DNA of 64,000 nt from Sphingomonas ginsenosidivorax. Lineage in GTDB: Bacteria; Pseudomonadota; Alphaproteobacteria; Sphingomonadales; Sphingomonadaceae. A program made the translations under genes and the position numbers. The stretch lies in assembly GCF_007995065.1 (NCBI RefSeq), contig NZ_VOQR01000001.1, positions 2,173,001 to 2,237,000 of the forward strand, given 5' to 3'. The notes under the pieces are model-generated. The model did not search any database and was not told where the DNA came from. It worked only from the letters and a program-made list of their open reading frames with translations. How positions within the stretch are numbered: position 1 is the stretch's first letter; each line of letters opens with the position of its first letter. Shown here piece after piece: positions 9,601 through 18,125 of this stretch.

Positions 9601-11501
9601 GATACGAGGTCGGATGCGTCGGCATTCCCGTTCAGATGGAGCGTGTAGTCGACCGATGCGGCGGTCGCGCCGCCGCCTGCGCGCGTGACGGTGAAGACCA
9701 TCTGCGTGATGCCGCTATTGCCCTCCTGCACGCTCGCGTCCGCAATCCGGACGAAGCCCGGCGAGGTCGCCGACAGGAAGTTCTGGCCGGTGTTGAGCGC
9801 GCCGAACGTGTTCTGCTGCGCCTGTGCCCAGCTGAAGTCCGAATAGTTCGACCCGTCGCCGGTCAGCTGCAGCGAGAAGCCCTCCGCGACGCCCTCCTCG
9901 GACACGCCGATATCGATGCTGGTCATGCCGGCGGCCGCGCCCGCGGTCGCGGTCATCGGCCCTTCGTAGGACAGGAACTGCACCACGGACCCGCCGGGGC
10001 CGACCAGCGCGATGCCGTCCGGCGAGCCGTTCTGGATACCGCCCGCGGGGCCCGCGAAGGCGAGCGTGCCATAGCCGTCGTCCTGGTCGACGATCACGCC
10101 GCTGAGCGCCTGCGTCGCGTACACGCCGCCGCCATTGCCGTTGTAGAAGACGAGCGAATAGCCGGTCAGATCGGTGCCTGCGACGCCGGCGATCTCGACG
10201 CCTTCGCCGGCATCGGTGCCGGCGTCGTCGTAATGGATCTCGTTGATGAAGACGTTGGCGACGTCGTCGTTGCGGATCGTGCCGGTCGCGGTCGGATCGG
10301 CCAACGTCGCGCCGACCGGGTCGCTCAGCGTCACGCTGAACGTCTCGTTGCCCTCGGGGCGGACGTCGCCTGCGACCTGGACGATGACGGTGGCGGTAGT
10401 CGCACCAGCGGCAAAGCTGACCGTGCCGGTCAGCGGCTGCGACGCGAGATCATCGGCGCCTGCGGTGCCGTTCAGCACGATCGCGTAGCTTGCCGAGGCG
10501 GCGCCGGTCGTCACGCCGTCGCGCGTGACCGTAAACGTCAGCGCGGTGGTGCCGGCATTGCCCTCGACGACCGACGCATCGGCGATCGACAGCGTGACAC
10601 CCGTCGGGTCGGTGTCGTCGTTTACGATCGTGCCGGTCGCGACGCCGTCGGTGATCGTACCTGCCGATGCGTTCGACAGCGTGACCGAGAAGGTCTCGTT
10701 CGGTTCGAACTGCGTGTCGCCCACCACCGATACAGAAATCCGTGCCTCGGTCTGGCCGTCGGCGAACGACACCTGGCCGGTGACCGCGCCGGTCAGGTCG
10801 GCGGCATCGGCGGTACCCGCGGTGACCGCATAGTCGAGCGTCACTGCGCCCGCGCTGCCCCCGGCGCGGGTCACGATGAACTCGATCGTGCTGGTGCCGG
10901 CATTGCCCTCGGTGATGCTGGCGTCGGCGATCGAGACGCTACCGACTGCGGCGGTTCCGCCGACGGTGAAGTTCGCCGGATAAGGGACGCCCGCGGTATC
11001 GTTCTGCGTCCAGAGTGATTCGTTGGCGATGTTGGCGAGGATCTCCTCGCGCGTGCCGGTCAGCGGGCCGGTATAGGCGGCGTTGTCGGCGGCGAAGGCG
11101 AGCGCGGTCTCGCCAAAGGTCAGTCCGGTCGGGACCGCCGAGGTGTTGGTGTTGGTCGCGTCGGCCGCATAGGTCGTGTTGCCATCGGCGAAATCGACTG
11201 CGAACAGCACATTAGGGGCGGTCGCGTCGCCGGTGTAGGCGATGATCTGATCGCCCGCCGTCGACGGGTTGAACGCCCCCGTCAGCCCGGAGATCGTGAC
11301 GACGGTGCCGATCGCGGTACCCGCCGGGACGGTGTAGGACATGGTGCCTTCGTTCGTGCGCAACCCGCCCGCGGCCAGCCAGCCATTGTCGGTGAAGTTG
11401 ATCGTCTGCCCCGAGAGATCCGCGAGAATCACGAACGAGAAGGATTTGACGCCCGTATCCGCGCCGAAGCCGACGATCGCGATATCACCCAAATTTGCCA
11501 T
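6651..11501 (-). CDS. Giant secreted endonuclease/exonuclease/phosphatase protein with Calx-beta and RTX repeats
   Basis: The protein has 1,616 residues from ATG 11501, which has an AGGGG ribosome site; a longer frame extends upstream without one. In order it shows a beta-rich N-terminal domain, two Calx-beta repeats (about 185-410, each ending in a GTIxNDD motif), a lamin-tail-like domain (VFINEIHYDDAG), a third Calx-beta repeat and an OB-fold (LTLGIYDIQG). The EEP nuclease domain lies near 960-1240, with FNVEN, MQEIQ, NVHFTSRGG, GDFNGYYY and TDHDQVVGRF covering the metal and catalytic positions. About 20 RTX nonapeptides (GGxGNDTLYG) follow, then a terminal module typical of type I secretion. 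This is the ExeM/NucH layout of extracellular nucleases. There is no signal peptide, which agrees with C-terminal type I export. It probably degrades extracellular DNA, perhaps for phosphate; that role is inferred. Confidence 0.88.
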   Translation of the reverse strand: MANLGDIAIVGFGADTGVKSFSFVILADLSGQTINFTDNGWLAAGGLRTNEGTMSYTVPAGTAIGTVVTISGLTGAFNPSTAGDQIIAYTGDATAPNVLFAVDFADGNTTYAADATNTNTSAVPTGLTFGETALAFAADNAAYTGPLTGTREEILANIANESLWTQNDTAGVPYPANFTVGGTAAVGSVSIADASITEGNAGTSTIEFIVTRAGGSAGAVTLDYAVTAGTADAADLTGAVTGQVSFADGQTEARISVSVVGDTQFEPNETFSVTLSNASAGTITDGVATGTIVNDDTDPTGVTLSIADASVVEGNAGTTALTFTVTRDGVTTGAASASYAIVLNGTAGADDLASQPLTGTVSFAAGATTATVIVQVAGDVRPEGNETFSVTLSDPVGATLADPTATGTIRNDDVANVFINEIHYDDAGTDAGEGVEIAGVAGTDLTGYSLVFYNGNGGGVYATQALSGVIVDQDDGYGTLAFAGPAGGIQNGSPDGIALVGPGGSVVQFLSYEGPMTATAGAAAGMTSIDIGVSEEGVAEGFSLQLTGDGSNYSDFSWAQAQQNTFGALNTGQNFLSATSPGFVRIADASVQEGNSGITQMVFTVTRAGGGATAASVDYTLHLNGNADASDLVSGTPMSGTVTFAAGVSSQQIVIGVVGDTVGELNETFGIDLGNAVGNITISDGTAVGTIVNDDPLTLGIYDIQGAGHRSAYVGQLVTTTGIVTAVDNNGYYIQSQVGDGNRATSDAVLVFTSTAPTVRVGDLVNVSATVSEFVGGVGSLSVTQLSNPTNVTVVSQGNALPDAIVIGAGGLLPPSEVIDDDGFTSFDPATDGIDFYESMEGMRVTIETPQVVAATNAFGETYVVASAGVGATGLNARGGITLSAGDDNPERLQIDADSDLFAGYAPSHTQGDVLSNVTGIMNYAFSNYEVLVTEAVTVLQDVAPPTRETTTLVGDADHLTIASFNVENLDPGDGAVKFNLLANEIRYALGAPDIIGMQEIQDADGAGNGSNLSGQVTAQALIDAIVAAGGPTYTYVEVAPTTANSTGGEPGGNIRNGYLYNDARVDYIAGSAVTVGGSAYVGTRSPLAADFLFNGQKVTAINVHFTSRGGSDAAFGDTQPADQAGDGARTAQNMQLRTYVDGLLAADPALNVAIMGDFNGYYYETGQQALTAGGVLTNLYTLLTEEERYSYLFEGNVQAFDNIIVTGGLLNGAQFDVVHYNAEQPDSAGRATDHDQVVGRFALPSIINGTAGDDTLNGTAGNDTLNGLTGNDTLYGQGGNDTLYGNQGNDTLYGGVGNDTLYGGQNNDTLFGDAGDDVLYGNLGNDVLNGGTGNDTLVGGDGDDILYGNQDNDTLDGGAGDDQLYGGQGDDSLSGGAGNDVLEGGKGINVIAGGDGVDVAGYANAAAGVTVSLLLQGQAQATGGAGTDTLSGIEYLLGSSFGDTLTGDAGANILFGANGNDTLNGGFGMDTLVGGEGDDMLFGNQDGDALLGGFGNDTLYGGQGNDTLLGELGNDVLVGGLGSDTLFGGAGADIFRYMQAADSTVAGRDLIVDFETGVDRIDLLAVRTGAADSFTITHSGGLSYVDVDLGGDGTLDLHIGFVGEQVVAPTDILWA

Positions 11502-11653
11502 GCCACTAGAACCCCTGTCTGCACTCGTCGGCCCCGCGGCCGAATCGGATAGACGCGCAAACGCAATCACGCGAATGCGCCATCATTCCCGCGACATGGC
11601 AGCAGGATGCAACAGATTCGTGACAGTGACGTCATTGCGTCGTCACCGAATTC

Positions 11654-13579
11654 TCAGGCGCTGGCGATGTCCGAGAGCGGCGCGCGGTTGTGCCGCAATG
11701 CCTTGAGCACGGTGTCGACGATCGCATCCGAATCGAGTCCCGCCTGGGCGTACTGGACCTCGGGCTTGTCCTGGTCCTGGAACGTGTCGGGCAGGCGCAG
11801 CGTGCGGATCTTGAGCCCGCCGTCGGTCAGCCCCTCGTCCGACGCCAGCGTCAGGACATGCGCGCCGAGACCGCCGACGGCGCCCTCCTCGATCGTCACG
11901 GCGACCTCGTGCGTCACGAGCAGGCGGCGGATCAGCGCCTCGTCGAGCGGCTTGGCGAAGCGGAGGTCGGCGACGCTGGTGCTCAGGCCCTTGGCCTCGA
12001 GCACGTCGGCGGCCTTGAGCGCTTCCTCGAGCCGCGTGCCAAGGCTGAGGATCGCGACCGTCTTGCCCTCGCGAACCATCCGGCCCTTGCCGATCTCAAG
12101 CAGCATCGGGGTCTCGGGCAGCGCGACGCCGGTGCCGTTGCCGCGCGGATAGCGGACCGCGATCGGGCCGCTGTCGTGCTGCGCCGCGGTGTGCGTCATG
12201 TGCACCAGTTCGGCCTCGTCCGCCGCCGCCATCACGACGAAATTGGGGAGCGTCGCCAGATAAGTGATGTCGAACGACCCGGCGTGCGTCGCGCCGTCGG
12301 CGCCGACCAGCCCGGCGCGGTCGATCGCGAAGCGGACCGGCAGGTTCTGGATCGCGACGTCGTGGACGACCTGGTCATAGGCCCGCTGCAGGAAGGTCGA
12401 ATAGATCGCGCAGAACGGGCGCATCCCCTGCGCGGCGAGACCTGCGGCAAAGGTCACGCCGTGCTGTTCCGCGATGCCGACGTCGAAGAAGCGGTCGGGA
12501 TAGGCTTTCGCGAACGGATCGAGCCCGGTGCCCGACGGCATCGCCGCGGTGATCGCGCAGATCCGCGGGTCGGTTGCGGCTTCCTTGACGAGCTGCGCGC
12601 CGAACACGTTCTGGTACTGCGGCGGGCCCGGGGGCGCCTTGGTCTGGATGCCGGAGATCACGTCGAACTTCTGCACGCCGTGATACTTGTCCGCGGCGGC
12701 CTCGGCGGGGGCATAGCCCTTGCCCTTCTTGGTCACGACATGGACCAGGATCGGGCCTTCCTCGGCATCGCGGACATTTTCCAGCACCGGGATCAGATGC
12801 TCGAGATTGTGGCCGTCGATCGGGCCGACATAATAGAAGCCCAGTTCCTCGAACAGCGTGCCGCCCATCGTCATGCCGCGCGCGAACTCGTCGGTCTTGC
12901 GCGCCGCCTCGGCGAACGGCCGCGGGAGCTTGCGTGCGAGCCGCTTCAGCTGCTCGCGCAGGCCCAGAAAGCCGCGACTCGACACGATTCGGCTGAGATA
13001 GGCCGACAGCCCGCCGACCGGCGGTGCGATCGACATGTCGTTGTCGTTGAGGATGACGACGAGCCGGTTGCCCGCCGCCTGCGCGTTGTTCATCGCCTCA
13101 TAGGCCATGCCCGCGGACATCGATCCGTCGCCGATCACGGCGATCGCCTTGCCGGGCTTGCCCGCGATCTTGTTCGCGGTTGCAAAACCCAGGGCCGCCG
13201 AGATCGACGTCGACGAATGCGCCGCGCCGAACGGATCGTATTCGCTTTCCGACCGCTTGGTGAAGCCCGACAGCCCGCCGCCCTGGCGCAGCGTGCGGAT
13301 GCGGTCACGGCGCCCGGTCAGGATCTTGTGCGGATAGCATTGATGGCCGACGTCCCACACCAACGTGTCGCGCGGCGTGTCGAAGACGTAGTGAATCGCG
13401 GTGGTCAGCTCGACCACGCCCAGCCCCGAACCGAGGTGACCGCCGGTGGTGCCCACCGCGGAAATCGTCTCGGCGCGCAGCTCGTCGGCCAGTTGGCGGA
13501 GCTGGTCTGGCTTCAGGTCGCGGAGGTCGGCGGGTGACGTGACCGTGTCGAGCAGCGGCGTTGCGGGGAAATCGGACAT
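11654..13579 (-). CDS. dxs: 1-deoxy-D-xylulose-5-phosphate synthase
   Basis: The protein has 641 residues, the normal length. [12 protein letters not shown], the thiamine-pyrophosphate motif [18 protein letters not shown], the transketolase motif [19 protein letters not shown] and a C-terminal transketolase domain are present. It condenses pyruvate and glyceraldehyde 3-phosphate to DXP, the first step of the MEP isoprenoid pathway, and also feeds thiamine and pyridoxal synthesis. It starts at ATG 13579 with only a weak ribosome site. It is a single gene, divergent from the acetyltransferase at 13646. Confidence 0.97.
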   Translation of the reverse strand: MSDFPATPLLDTVTSPADLRDLKPDQLRQLADELRAETISAVGTTGGHLGSGLGVVELTTAIHYVFDTPRDTLVWDVGHQCYPHKILTGRRDRIRTLRQGGGLSGFTKRSESEYDPFGAAHSSTSISAALGFATANKIAGKPGKAIAVIGDGSMSAGMAYEAMNNAQAAGNRLVVILNDNDMSIAPPVGGLSAYLSRIVSSRGFLGLREQLKRLARKLPRPFAEAARKTDEFARGMTMGGTLFEELGFYYVGPIDGHNLEHLIPVLENVRDAEEGPILVHVVTKKGKGYAPAEAAADKYHGVQKFDVISGIQTKAPPGPPQYQNVFGAQLVKEAATDPRICAITAAMPSGTGLDPFAKAYPDRFFDVGIAEQHGVTFAAGLAAQGMRPFCAIYSTFLQRAYDQVVHDVAIQNLPVRFAIDRAGLVGADGATHAGSFDITYLATLPNFVVMAAADEAELVHMTHTAAQHDSGPIAVRYPRGNGTGVALPETPMLLEIGKGRMVREGKTVAILSLGTRLEEALKAADVLEAKGLSTSVADLRFAKPLDEALIRRLLVTHEVAVTIEEGAVGGLGAHVLTLASDEGLTDGGLKIRTLRLPDTFQDQDKPEVQYAQAGLDSDAIVDTVLKALRHNRAPLSDIASA

Positions 13580-13645
13580 CGGCCCGGCATAAACCAGGTG
13601 ATGGAACGTGTCGATTGTTACCGACTATCGCGGTACGATCGCCCG

Positions 13646-14182
13646 ATGGACGCGCTCACGTACCGCCCCGCCACCGAGGCGGACATTCCCGCGATCGCTG
13701 CGCTGATGGCGCGCGCGATCGACCGGTTGCAGGACGCGTTCCTGACGCCGGCGCAGGTCGTCGCGAGCCGCGCGGTGATGGGACTCGATACCCAGCTGAT
13801 CGCCGACCGGACGTATTTCGTCGTGCATGATTCGGATGGCGCGCTGGTCGGCTGCGGCGGGTGGAGCCGGCGAGCGACTCTGTACGGCGGCGATCATAGC
13901 GTGTCGCTGCGCGACGCAGCCTTGCTCGATCCGGCGACCGACGCGGCGCGGATCCGGGCGATGTACACCGACCCGGACCGGGCGCGGCGCGGGATCGGAC
14001 GATTGATTTTGTCGCTGTGCGAGACGGCGGCGCGCGACGCTGGGTATGCCCGGGCGGAAATGATGGCGACGCTGACGGGCGAGCCGTTGTACCGCGCGTG
14101 CGGCTATGAACCAATCGAGCGGATCGCGACGCCCGGGGATGTGCCGGTGCCGATGGTGCGGATGGGGAAGAGGCTGGGCTAG
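13646..14182 (+). CDS. GNAT-family N-acetyltransferase
   Basis: The protein has 178 residues from ATG 13646; the longer frame from 13598 adds a non-conserved leader. The N-terminal YRPATEADIPAIAALMARAI is the usual GNAT first strand and helix. The acetyl-CoA loop appears as DPDRARRGIGRLILSLCE near residues 111-128, and the C-terminal part is GEPLYRACGYEPIER. It should transfer acetyl from acetyl-CoA to an unidentified amine. It runs divergently from dxs, with a 66-base gap. The substrate cannot be read from the sequence. Confidence 0.85.
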   Translation: MDALTYRPATEADIPAIAALMARAIDRLQDAFLTPAQVVASRAVMGLDTQLIADRTYFVVHDSDGALVGCGGWSRRATLYGGDHSVSLRDAALLDPATDAARIRAMYTDPDRARRGIGRLILSLCETAARDAGYARAEMMATLTGEPLYRACGYEPIERIATPGDVPVPMVRMGKRLG

Positions 14183-14192
14183 ACAGACCCTC

Positions 14193-14316
14193 GATCCTCC
14201 CCCGCCAGGGGGAGGTGGCGCCGAAGGCGACGGAGGGGGCGGACACGGAACCGATGTCGCCCTTTCCGCCCCGTCCGTCAGGCTTCGCCTGCCACCTCCC
14301 CCTGGCGGGGGAGGAT
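14193..14316. repeat. Large palindromic intergenic repeat, copy 2
   Basis: The left arm is GATCCTCCCCCGCCAGGGGG and the right arm ends CCCCCTGGCGGGGGAGGAT. Between them lie inverted GGTGGCG and GCGACGG segments. It is the second copy of the element at 5018-5141 and again separates two convergent genes. Its strong symmetry suggests a bidirectional terminator or a REP-like element. Confidence 0.75.
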
Positions 14317-14333
14317 AGAGGAGCCGGAGCCCC

Positions 14334-14798
14334 TCACCCCGCGCACGCTGCGCAGACGCCGCGGACCTCGATCACCGGGCGGACCGGCGCGAATCCTGCC
14401 GCTTCGGCCGCGCGGCGGACGCCCTGCGTGACGGGGTCGTCGTCGATATGCGTGGTTTGGCCGCATTTGTCGCAGACGAGGAAGATGCAATCGTGGATGC
14501 AATCGGGGTGTGCGTTGGCGACATAGGCGTTGGCGCTTTCGACCCGCCGCGCGACGTTTGCCGCCACCAGCAGGTCGAGGATCCGGTAGACGCTGTTCGC
14601 GGCGACGCGGCGCCCTTCCACCTTCGAGACCGCCTCGGCGATGTCATAGGCGCTGGCCGGCTTGTCGAACCCGGCGAGCGCGCCGAACACGCTCGCACGC
14701 ATCGCGGTCCATTGCTCGCCCGATTTCTCGAGCGCGGTCCGCGCGGCGGTGGTCAGGTCGTCGCCCTGCGGTTCGCGGTGTTTGTGCACTGTTGCCAT
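14334..14798 (-). CDS. Fur-family metalloregulator, Zur-like
   Basis: The protein has 154 residues. The N-terminal winged helix includes the segment SAYDIAEAVSKVEGRRVAAN then SVYRILDLLVAANVARRVES. The metal site shows HPDCIHDCIFLVCDKCGQTTHID, including the CxxC pair, and a second CxxC pair lies at the C-terminus (VCAACAG). The pattern of four structural cysteines and the weak similarity to iron-Fur suggest a zinc-sensing Zur repressor. Its targets are not visible in this window. It ends near the palindromic repeat and diverges from the haem A synthase gene. Confidence 0.85.
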   Translation of the reverse strand: MATVHKHREPQGDDLTTAARTALEKSGEQWTAMRASVFGALAGFDKPASAYDIAEAVSKVEGRRVAANSVYRILDLLVAANVARRVESANAYVANAHPDCIHDCIFLVCDKCGQTTHIDDDPVTQGVRRAAEAAGFAPVRPVIEVRGVCAACAG

Positions 14799-14859
14799 GC
14801 CGCGAACTTAAGGCCGCGCGCCGCTGGCAACAAGCCGGCGCCTCGCCTATGTACGCGGC

Positions 14860-15897
14860 ATGCTCCAGCCCAGCGCCGCCTTCATCAAGGTCCGTCCCCG
14901 TGCCGTCGCGATCTGGCTGTTCGCGGTCGCGGCGATGATCGTCGGCATCGTCGTCGTCGGCGGGATCACCCGGCTGACCAATTCGGGCCTGTCGATCACC
15001 GAATGGAAGCCGATCACCGGCATCGTTCCCCCGCTGACCGCGGCGCAGTGGCAGGCCGAGTTCGCCAACTACCAGCGCATTCCCGAATATACCCAGCTCA
15101 ACAGCGGCATGACGCTCGACGGGTTCAAGGCGATCTTCTTCTGGGAATATCTCCATCGCGCGCTGGCGCGGACGATCGGGCTCGCCTTCGCGGTGCCGCT
15201 GATCTGGTTCGCGATCCGCAAGCGCATTCCGGCCGGCTATGGCTGGCGGCTGACCGCCCTGCTGTCGCTCGGCGCGCTGCAGGGTGCGATCGGCTGGTGG
15301 ATGGTGTCGTCGGGTCTCGCGGTGCGTACCGACGTCAGCCACATCCGCCTCGCCGTCCACCTGATGACCGCGCTGGTGACGCTCGCCGGGATCGTGTGGA
15401 CCGCGCTCGACCTGATCGCGCTGCACCGCTCGCCGCTCGCGGCCCCCGCGCGGCTCGCGACTCCGGCGATCGTCGCGCTCGCGCTGCTGTTCGTCCAGCT
15501 CGTCTACGGCGCGTTCACCGCAGGGCTCGATGCGGGCTATGCGTTTGCGAGCTGGCCGCTGATGGGCGACGCGCTGTTCCCCGCGGGCGCGCCGATGCTG
15601 TCGCCCGGCTGGACCAACGCGGTCGACAATCCGGTGGTCGTGCAGTTCATCCACCGCTGGTTCGCATTCGCCGCCGCCGCCGGGCTGCTCTGGCTCGCAG
15701 TCGCCGCGACCAAGGCGGGCAGCCAGGCGGGCTTCTGGGTCGTCGGCCTCGTCACGCTGCAGGTCATGCTCGGGATCGCCACGCTGATGACCGGCGTGCA
15801 GATCCATGTCGCGGTCTCACACCAGGCGAACGCGGCGCTCCTGCTGGTTTCGGCGGTCTTCGCCGCGCACGCGATCGGCCGCCCAGCCCACGGGTAA
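14860..15897 (+). CDS. ctaA: Haem A synthase (COX15/CtaA)
   Basis: The protein has 345 residues with about eight membrane helices. The conserved start GGITRLTNSGLSITEWKPI, the histidine-bearing helices (HRALART, HIRLAVHLM, FIHRWFAF, VSHQANAALLL) and the length all fit the alphaproteobacterial COX15-type enzyme. It oxidises the methyl group of haem O to give haem A for cytochrome aa3 oxidase, in the inner membrane. It starts at ATG 14860. No other cytochrome oxidase gene is adjacent. Confidence 0.95.
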   Translation: MLQPSAAFIKVRPRAVAIWLFAVAAMIVGIVVVGGITRLTNSGLSITEWKPITGIVPPLTAAQWQAEFANYQRIPEYTQLNSGMTLDGFKAIFFWEYLHRALARTIGLAFAVPLIWFAIRKRIPAGYGWRLTALLSLGALQGAIGWWMVSSGLAVRTDVSHIRLAVHLMTALVTLAGIVWTALDLIALHRSPLAAPARLATPAIVALALLFVQLVYGAFTAGLDAGYAFASWPLMGDALFPAGAPMLSPGWTNAVDNPVVVQFIHRWFAFAAAAGLLWLAVAATKAGSQAGFWVVGLVTLQVMLGIATLMTGVQIHVAVSHQANAALLLVSAVFAAHAIGRPAHG

Positions 15898-15928
15898 CAT
15901 GATACCCGTCAGCAAAGCGGCGGAAAGC

Positions 15929-15957
15929 TTGACTTATCGGCGCCCTTTGAACATTAG
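15929..15957 (+). promoter_or_regulatory. Likely sigma-70 promoter for rplM-rpsI
   Basis: TTGACT is followed after 17 bases by CATTAG, about 64 bases before the rplM start. Both boxes are reasonable for a housekeeping promoter. The transcription start is not proven. Confidence 0.55.
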
Positions 15958-16020
15958 GCCCGCAACCGCGCTGGTCTTCGGACCGGCGCGTTTGCATTCT
16001 ATCTGGAAGGTCCAACGCCC

Positions 16021-16500
16021 ATGAAGGCGCTCATGAAGACCACCAAGTCGGCCAAGCCGTTCGAGGTGGAGAAGAAATGGCATATCATCGATGCCGAAGG
16101 TCTGGTCGTCGGCCGCATGGCGTCGATCGTCGCCAACATCCTGCGCGGCAAGCACAAGACCAGCTTCACCCCGCATGTCGACTGCGGTGACAACGTGATC
16201 ATAATCAACGCCGACAAGGTCCGCTTCACGGGCAACAAGGCCGCGAAGAAGGTTTATTACCGCCATACCGGCTACGCCGGCGGCATCAAGGGCATCACCG
16301 CCGCCAAGGTCCTCGAAGGCCGCTTTCCGGAGCGCGTTCTCGAAAAGGCCGTCGAGCGCATGATTCCCCGTGGTCCGCTCGGCCGCGAGCAGATGCGCAA
16401 CCTGCGCATCTTCAAGGGCACCGAGCATCCGCACGAAGCCCAGAACCCCGAAGTCCTCGACATCGGCTCGATGAACCGCAAGAACAAGGTGGGCAACTGA
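16021..16500 (+). CDS. rplM: 50S ribosomal protein L13
   Basis: The protein has 159 residues. [19 protein letters not shown], the [15 protein letters not shown] segment, [14 protein letters not shown] and the [20 protein letters not shown] stretch are diagnostic of L13. It is an early-assembling protein of the large subunit. The ATG at 16033 is an alternative start. Its TGA overlaps the ATG of rpsI by one base, the standard rplM-rpsI operon. Confidence 0.98.
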   Translation: MKALMKTTKSAKPFEVEKKWHIIDAEGLVVGRMASIVANILRGKHKTSFTPHVDCGDNVIIINADKVRFTGNKAAKKVYYRHTGYAGGIKGITAAKVLEGRFPERVLEKAVERMIPRGPLGREQMRNLRIFKGTEHPHEAQNPEVLDIGSMNRKNKVGN

Positions 16501-17057
16501 TGTCCGACAACCGCCAGTCGCTCGCCGATCTCGCGAGCCTGACCAACCAGCCCGCCCCGGCAGCACCGACCGCGCAGACGGTTCCGGCCGCCGAGGGTGA
16601 CATCCAGGCACCCGTCTCGAACGAGCCGGTCCGCGAGCCGATGCCGCTGCGCGAGCAGATCCTCGACAAGCAGGGCCGCGCCTATGCGACCGGTCGCCGC
16701 AAGGACGCCGTCGCACGCGTCTGGATCAAGCCGGGTTCGGGCAAGATCACGGTCAACGGCCGCGATCAGGAAACCTATTTCGCCCGTCCGACTCTGCGTC
16801 TGGTGATCAACCAGCCGTTCACGATCGCCGAGCGCGATGGCGCTTATGACGTCGTCTGCACGGTCAAGGGCGGTGGCCTTTCGGGCCAGGCCGGCGCGGT
16901 CAAGCATGGCATCAGCCAGGCGCTGACCAAGTTCGAGCCGATCCTGCGCGCACCGGTCAAGGCGGCAGGCTTCCTGACCCGCGACAGCCGTACCGTCGAG
17001 CGCAAGAAGTACGGCAAGGCGAAGGCCCGTCGCAGCTTCCAGTTCTCGAAGCGCTAA
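16500..17057 (+). CDS. rpsI: 30S ribosomal protein S9
   Basis: The protein has 185 residues. The S9 core begins at [20 protein letters not shown] near residue 61 and ends in the basic tail [11 protein letters not shown] that reaches the P-site tRNA. The first 55 residues form a low-complexity Ala/Pro-rich extension, as known in Sphingomonadales. It is translationally coupled to rplM through a TGATG overlap, and a Rho-independent terminator follows. Confidence 0.98.
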   Translation: MSDNRQSLADLASLTNQPAPAAPTAQTVPAAEGDIQAPVSNEPVREPMPLREQILDKQGRAYATGRRKDAVARVWIKPGSGKITVNGRDQETYFARPTLRLVINQPFTIAERDGAYDVVCTVKGGGLSGQAGAVKHGISQALTKFEPILRAPVKAAGFLTRDSRTVERKKYGKAKARRSFQFSKR

Positions 17058-17084
17058 ACCGCTTTTACAGTATCGCGTACGAAG

Positions 17085-17115
17085 AGGGCGGTCCGGCAAC
17101 GGGCCGCCCTTTTTC
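17085..17115 (+). terminator. Rho-independent terminator of rplM-rpsI
   Basis: AGGGCGGTCC, a six-base loop and GGGCCGCCCT form a ten-base-pair stem with one G-T pair, followed by TTTTTCG. It starts 27 bases after the rpsI stop codon. Confidence 0.85.
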
Positions 17116-17199
17116 GTTTGGGGTTCGCCGGGGGCCAGCCCTATCGTCATCGCGACAGCGCCTCCGGCGCGTCGATCCGTGGACATCCCGGGAGAGGCT

Positions 17200-18036
17200 A
17201 TGCTGACGGTCTTGCTGATGGTGACGGCGCCGATAGAGGTGCGCCGCGACGGCCCTCCCCTCTCGCTGGAACGCGCGCGGCAAATGAGCGCCGCGCAACT
17301 CGGCGATACGGTGCTCGCACCTGGCCATCCCGCCATCGTGGAAGCCAGCGTCGGTCCGGAGGGGATGGGCCCGCTTCCCTTCCCCGGCACGCCCGTGGCG
17401 AGCGAGATCAGGCTCTATACCGCCGCGCAATTGATGGCCGGATCGGGGTTTTGTCGGAAGAACAAGGTGACCGTCACCTTGCGACCGGTTTTGCCCCAAG
17501 GAGGCCAACTGCCGCCGGCACCAGCCGAAACCGCATCTTCGACCGCGTTGTATCGATGGGCAGAGCGTACGAACCGCGCGATCAAATGCGAAGCCGGACA
17601 CCATGAATTCTTTCAGCTGGACCCCACCCTGGCGGATCGCAGCTTTGCCGTGATCCGCCTGCTCGACCGTTCGCGCCGGGGTGCAGATCGGCGACCACAG
17701 GTTACGATTGACGACCAAGCCGCGCGGTCGATGCGCGATTACGTCAACAAGCTTCCATCCGAAGCACGCGGCCTGCCCAAGGAGGCGATCACGCCGATCG
17801 TGAACGGGCGGGTCGCGCTGCAGAAGTTTCCGATCTCGAGCATCACCATGATCAGGCCCTACGCGAAGGCCTGGGACGAAAACCTGCTGACGGTGGCCGA
17901 TTTGCACGATGCGACGGGAAGGGCGCTTGAAGCGGTGACCATTTTCGCGGGCGGTGAGTGGCTTGCGGGGATCGTGCTCGATGGCGACAGGATCACGACC
18001 ATCCGCTTTATCAAGGCTATTCCCCCACCGTTTTGA
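17200..18036 (+). CDS. Secreted protein of unknown function
   Basis: The protein has 278 residues from ATG 17200, chosen because GGGAGAGG lies just upstream; an in-frame GTG at 17179 is less likely. The first 15 residues (MLTVLLMVTAP) resemble a short signal peptide. The rest is mixed alpha/beta with FCRKNKVTVTLRP and a C-terminal part LAGIVLDGDRITTIRFIK. I recognise no domain. It stands alone between rpsI and cysS. Confidence 0.7.
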   Translation: MLTVLLMVTAPIEVRRDGPPLSLERARQMSAAQLGDTVLAPGHPAIVEASVGPEGMGPLPFPGTPVASEIRLYTAAQLMAGSGFCRKNKVTVTLRPVLPQGGQLPPAPAETASSTALYRWAERTNRAIKCEAGHHEFFQLDPTLADRSFAVIRLLDRSRRGADRRPQVTIDDQAARSMRDYVNKLPSEARGLPKEAITPIVNGRVALQKFPISSITMIRPYAKAWDENLLTVADLHDATGRALEAVTIFAGGEWLAGIVLDGDRITTIRFIKAIPPPF

Positions 18037-18125
18037 TCCATCCTTGGCACGGTCATGTCTCGTCGGGTGACGACGGACACTGCAGCCCTTTGCCCCCTGC
18101 CCCGCACCCCGCTAAGGCTCGCGGC

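Noticed and set aside
6525..11018. 1,497-residue plus-strand open frame
   Set aside because: It is the shadow of the RTX nuclease gene; its own repeats only mirror the RTX repeats.
11690..13537. 615-residue plus-strand open frame over dxs
   Set aside because: Shadow of dxs, which has full TPP and transketolase motifs.
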